From positions 1 through 64,000 of the forward strand of contig CAAGDV010000032.1 of NCBI GenBank assembly GCA_900768755.1: a stretch of DNA of 64,000 nt, given 5' to 3'. The first letter of the stretch is position 1. Each line of letters opens with the position of its first letter. Positions 61,641 through 64,000 of the stretch are shown one piece after another. Position numbers and translations under genes: made by a program. Source of the stretch: Lachnospiraceae bacterium. Its GTDB lineage: Bacteria; Bacillota; Clostridia; Lachnospirales; Lachnospiraceae. The notes beneath the pieces are model-generated. The model worked only from the letters and a program-made list of their open reading frames with translations. It searched no databases and was not told the origin of the DNA.

Positions 61641-62493
61641 ACGAAAAAAACGCCCTTTTGAGTTTTTAATCTACGTTCTGATAGTAATCTGCGCCATAAT
61701 ATCAATATCACTTTTTGTCGGAATATGTGTATATGTTATTTCAAAAGGCGTGGGCACAATAAACAAAGAGTTTCTTACAACTGTCACGTCCGTCAGGAAA
61801 AACACAGTCGGCATAGCGGGAAATATTGTAAACACAATCCTGATAATTTTTATCACAATGCTCATTGCAACGCCGTTCGGAATCGGTGCCGCAATATATC
61901 TTAACGAATATGCAAAGCCCGGAAAACTGGTGCGTATTATTGAGTTTGCAACCGAGATACTTTCGGGTATTCCGTCGATTATTTTCGGATTATTCGGAAT
62001 GCTGTTTTTTGGTGAGACACTGGGACTCGGATACAGTATATTGACAGGTTCATTGACTTTGATACTCATTGTTCTGCCCCTGATAACGCGAAACACGCAG
62101 GAGGCGCTTAAAACCGTTCCGAAGGGCTACAGAAGCGGAGCGATAGGACTCGGAGCCGGAAAGTGGCATATGATACGGACAATTCTGATTCCCTCGGCAA
62201 TGCCGGGAATCGTTACCGGAATGATTCTTTCAATCGGACGAATAATCGGTGAGTCGGCGGCACTTTTGTTCACCGCAGGCTCAGCCAAGCATCTGCCGAA
62301 GGGTTTTGCCGGAATTTTTGACAAAATATTCCAGTCGGGCGGAACGCTGACAATACAGTTGTACCTGTCGGCAACGAGTGAGGGCGATTTCAAAACAGCT
62401 TACGGAATTGCCGTGGTGCTCCTCGTAATTGTGCTGGCAATCAATATTTCCACAAAAGGTCTCATTAAAAAAGCTGTAAAAAAGAATGGGTAG
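61633..62493 (+). CDS. pstA: Phosphate ABC transporter permease PstA
   Basis: The second permease of the Pst importer, 286 residues and six spans. The coupling motif appears in [40 protein letters not shown] (about 175-215). GGAGCACAGATGAATG with AAGGGAG upstream supplies the ribosome binding site inside the end of pstC. Confidence 0.95.
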   Translation: MNRRKKRPFEFLIYVLIVICAIISISLFVGICVYVISKGVGTINKEFLTTVTSVRKNTVGIAGNIVNTILIIFITMLIATPFGIGAAIYLNEYAKPGKLVRIIEFATEILSGIPSIIFGLFGMLFFGETLGLGYSILTGSLTLILIVLPLITRNTQEALKTVPKGYRSGAIGLGAGKWHMIRTILIPSAMPGIVTGMILSIGRIIGESAALLFTAGSAKHLPKGFAGIFDKIFQSGGTLTIQLYLSATSEGDFKTAYGIAVVLLVIVLAINISTKGLIKKAVKKNG

Positions 62494-62501
62494 GTAGTTG
62501 T

Positions 62502-63263
62502 ATGACACAGGATATTAAGATAAAAGTAAGAAATCTCAATCTTCATTACGGTACCAATCATGCTCTTAAGGGCATTGATATGGATATTTACAAAAACGCC
62601 GTCACGGCATTCATAGGCCCGTCCGGCTGCGGTAAATCCACCTTCCTTCGGACGCTTAACCGGATGAACGATATGGTTGACAATGTAAAGATTGACGGGC
62701 TGGTTGAAATCGACGGCGCGGATATATATGACAGCAGGACTGACACAATAGAGCTCAGAAAGAATGTGGGAATGGTATTCCAGCAGCCAAACCCTTTTGC
62801 AATGAGTATTTACGATAACATTGCATACGGCCCGAGAGTGCATGGAATAAGGGACAGAAAGAGACTAGACAGAATAGTTGAGGAGAGCCTTATCGGCGCC
62901 GCAATTTTTGATGAGGTAAAAGACAGACTCAAAAAACCTGCCTTAAGTCTGTCGGGAGGTCAGCAGCAGAGGCTGTGCATTGCGAGAGCACTCGCAGTCA
63001 AACCTTCGGTGCTTCTTTTGGACGAGCCGACGTCGGCACTCGACCCGATATCGACCTCCAAAATCGAGGAACTCATGGATACGCTCAAGAAGGATTACAC
63101 GATTGTCGTTGTCACCCACAATATGCAGCAGGCGCTGCGTGTATCCGATTACACCGCTTTTTTCCTCGTAGGAGAGGTTATTGAGTACGGAAAGACCAAG
63201 GATATTTTTACTTATCCGCAGGATAAGCGCACCGAGGACTATGTTACCGGCAGGTTTGGATGA
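62502..63263 (+). CDS. pstB: Phosphate ABC transporter ATPase PstB
   Basis: The protein has 253 residues. Walker [10 protein letters not shown] (about 39), the PstB-typical [11 protein letters not shown]-loop [21 protein letters not shown], signature LSGGQQQR (about 152), Walker [14 protein letters not shown] and the H-loop VVTHNMQQA are all intact. Confidence 0.97.
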   Translation: MTQDIKIKVRNLNLHYGTNHALKGIDMDIYKNAVTAFIGPSGCGKSTFLRTLNRMNDMVDNVKIDGLVEIDGADIYDSRTDTIELRKNVGMVFQQPNPFAMSIYDNIAYGPRVHGIRDRKRLDRIVEESLIGAAIFDEVKDRLKKPALSLSGGQQQRLCIARALAVKPSVLLLDEPTSALDPISTSKIEELMDTLKKDYTIVVVTHNMQQALRVSDYTAFFLVGEVIEYGKTKDIFTYPQDKRTEDYVTGRFG

Positions 63264-63275
63264 TGGAGGTTACGC

Positions 63276-63920
63276 ATGAGAATACAGTTTGATAACGAAT
63301 TAAAAAATCTTAATGACAAATTGATTCAGATGGGAAATGCCATAGAAAAAAACATCAACGAGTCGTTTAACGCCCTGGTTAATAAGGATGTTGAGCTTGC
63401 AACCCGCATTGCGAATGAGGATTCGCTGATTGACAGGATGCAGCGCGAGATAGAAAATATATGTTTCGACCTTTTGATAAGGGAGCAGCCTGTGGCAAAA
63501 GATTTGAGAGCCGTAACGGCGGCATTAAAGATGGTTACCGACATGGAGCGTATAGGCGACCATGCCGCGGATATCAGCGAAATAACCATAATAATTGCCG
63601 AAAATAAGCTAATAATAAATAGCGACATTATCTCACTCATGGCATCCGAGACAATAGACATGCTGATAAAAAGCATCGATGCTTTTACCGAAAAAAGTGC
63701 GGACCTTGCCAAATGGGTAATTGAGCATGATGATGTGGTTGACCGGCTGTTTTTGGATGTCAAGGCAGACATTGTCGAGCTAATCAAAAAAGATTCCCAC
63801 AGGGGCGAGGCTGAGATAGATATGCTTCTGATTGCAAAATACCTGGAGCGCATCGCGGACCATGCAACCAACATAGCGGAGTGGGTATTGTATTCGCTGG
63901 ATAACAGAATAAAGGGGTAA
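63276..63920 (+). CDS. phoU: Phosphate transport regulator PhoU
   Basis: A 214-residue all-helical protein with the two PhoU repeats. Each carries the metal-binding ERIGDHAADI (about 90) or ERIADHATNIAEWV (about 190) motif. PhoU links the Pst transporter to PhoR/PhoP control and limits phosphate import. phoPR are not in the window. Confidence 0.95.
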   Translation: MRIQFDNELKNLNDKLIQMGNAIEKNINESFNALVNKDVELATRIANEDSLIDRMQREIENICFDLLIREQPVAKDLRAVTAALKMVTDMERIGDHAADISEITIIIAENKLIINSDIISLMASETIDMLIKSIDAFTEKSADLAKWVIEHDDVVDRLFLDVKADIVELIKKDSHRGEAEIDMLLIAKYLERIADHATNIAEWVLYSLDNRIKG

Positions 63921-63923
63921 TTT

Positions 63924-64000
63924 ATGACATTTGATGATATCAAAAACAACGAAGAGGTTAAGGGTCTGATAGAGACAGCGGACAGAAACCTGTGTGCGCT
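63924..64000 (+). CDS. Start of a gene after phoU, cut by the window end (probably HD-domain protein)
   Basis: Only 25 codons are visible, beginning MTFDDIKNNEEVKGLIETA. An AAAGGGG ribosome binding site overlaps the phoU stop. The opening resembles a family of HD-domain proteins often found near phosphate genes in Lachnospiraceae, but the catalytic part is outside the window, so this is a weak guess. Confidence 0.5.
   Translation, partial: MTFDDIKNNEEVKGLIETADRNLCA

Overview
This window is chromosomal DNA from an anaerobic, Gram-positive, probably spore-forming Clostridia, most likely family Lachnospiraceae. The reasons are a sigma-H gene in the ispF-cysE-cysS-mrnC-rlmB-sigH cluster, pyruvate formate-lyase with its activase, the SCIFF peptide/radical-SAM pair followed by fused secDF, hemZ, a bifunctional Rel, and strong AGGAGG-type ribosome binding sites. 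I cannot name the genus. No phage, IS transposase, CRISPR array or rRNA gene is visible. GC looks moderate by eye (not computed).

Layout. 0-7.5 kb: tRNA-Val and tRNA-Met, the ispF...sigH cluster, tRNA-Thr, a degenerate polysaccharide-deacetylase lipoprotein and asd. 7.6-10.8 kb: pflB and pflA. 10.8-14.6 kb (minus strand): five overlapping genes for a vitamin B12/iron-type ABC importer, a short ModE-like regulator and a MocA-like cytidylyltransferase, with a ModE-type operator on the promoter. I read this as molybdate or tungstate uptake feeding the divergent molybdenum hydroxylase operon (FAD, 2Fe-2S and Mo subunits plus a metallo-hydrolase) at 15.0-19.1 kb. 19.3-25.3 kb: a membrane protein, a TetM/EF-G-like GTPase fused to a Rae1-type NYN nuclease, and gltX. 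25.3-32.5 kb: a Q/N-repeat membrane protein, an ABC-2 exporter, a radical-SAM protein and lacZ. 32.6-35.3 kb: two tRNA-Leu genes around an ABC exporter, then a preQ1 riboswitch and queT. 35.4-50.9 kb: a conserved housekeeping run (scfA, scfB, secDF, recJ, apt, relA, MBL, hemZ, HD-GYP, hisS, aspS, glyA). 52.6-55.9 kb: a small accessory patch (AAA/DUF4143 ATPase, Nudix, two GNATs). 56.0-64 kb: hflKC, a LURP-one-like protein, a GH26 mannanase, pstSCAB-phoU and the start of another gene.

The most unusual signals are: (1) a dispersed composite repeat at 4.7, 14.7-15.0 and 20.9-21.0 kb. Each copy abuts a -10-like hexamer and folds into a long hairpin, then a three-way-junction module (only partial in the 4.7-kb copy), with compensatory base changes between copies. 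One copy carries a nested 157-bp inverted repeat. (2) The GTPase-nuclease fusion, which lies next to gltX. These are the two functions (rae1 and gltX) missing from the otherwise B. subtilis-like ispF...sigH cluster 20 kb away. (3) A ModE box lying on the promoter of a non-ModABC transporter. (4) A deacetylase-like lipoprotein that has lost its catalytic residues, and an IspF with a four-cysteine tail.
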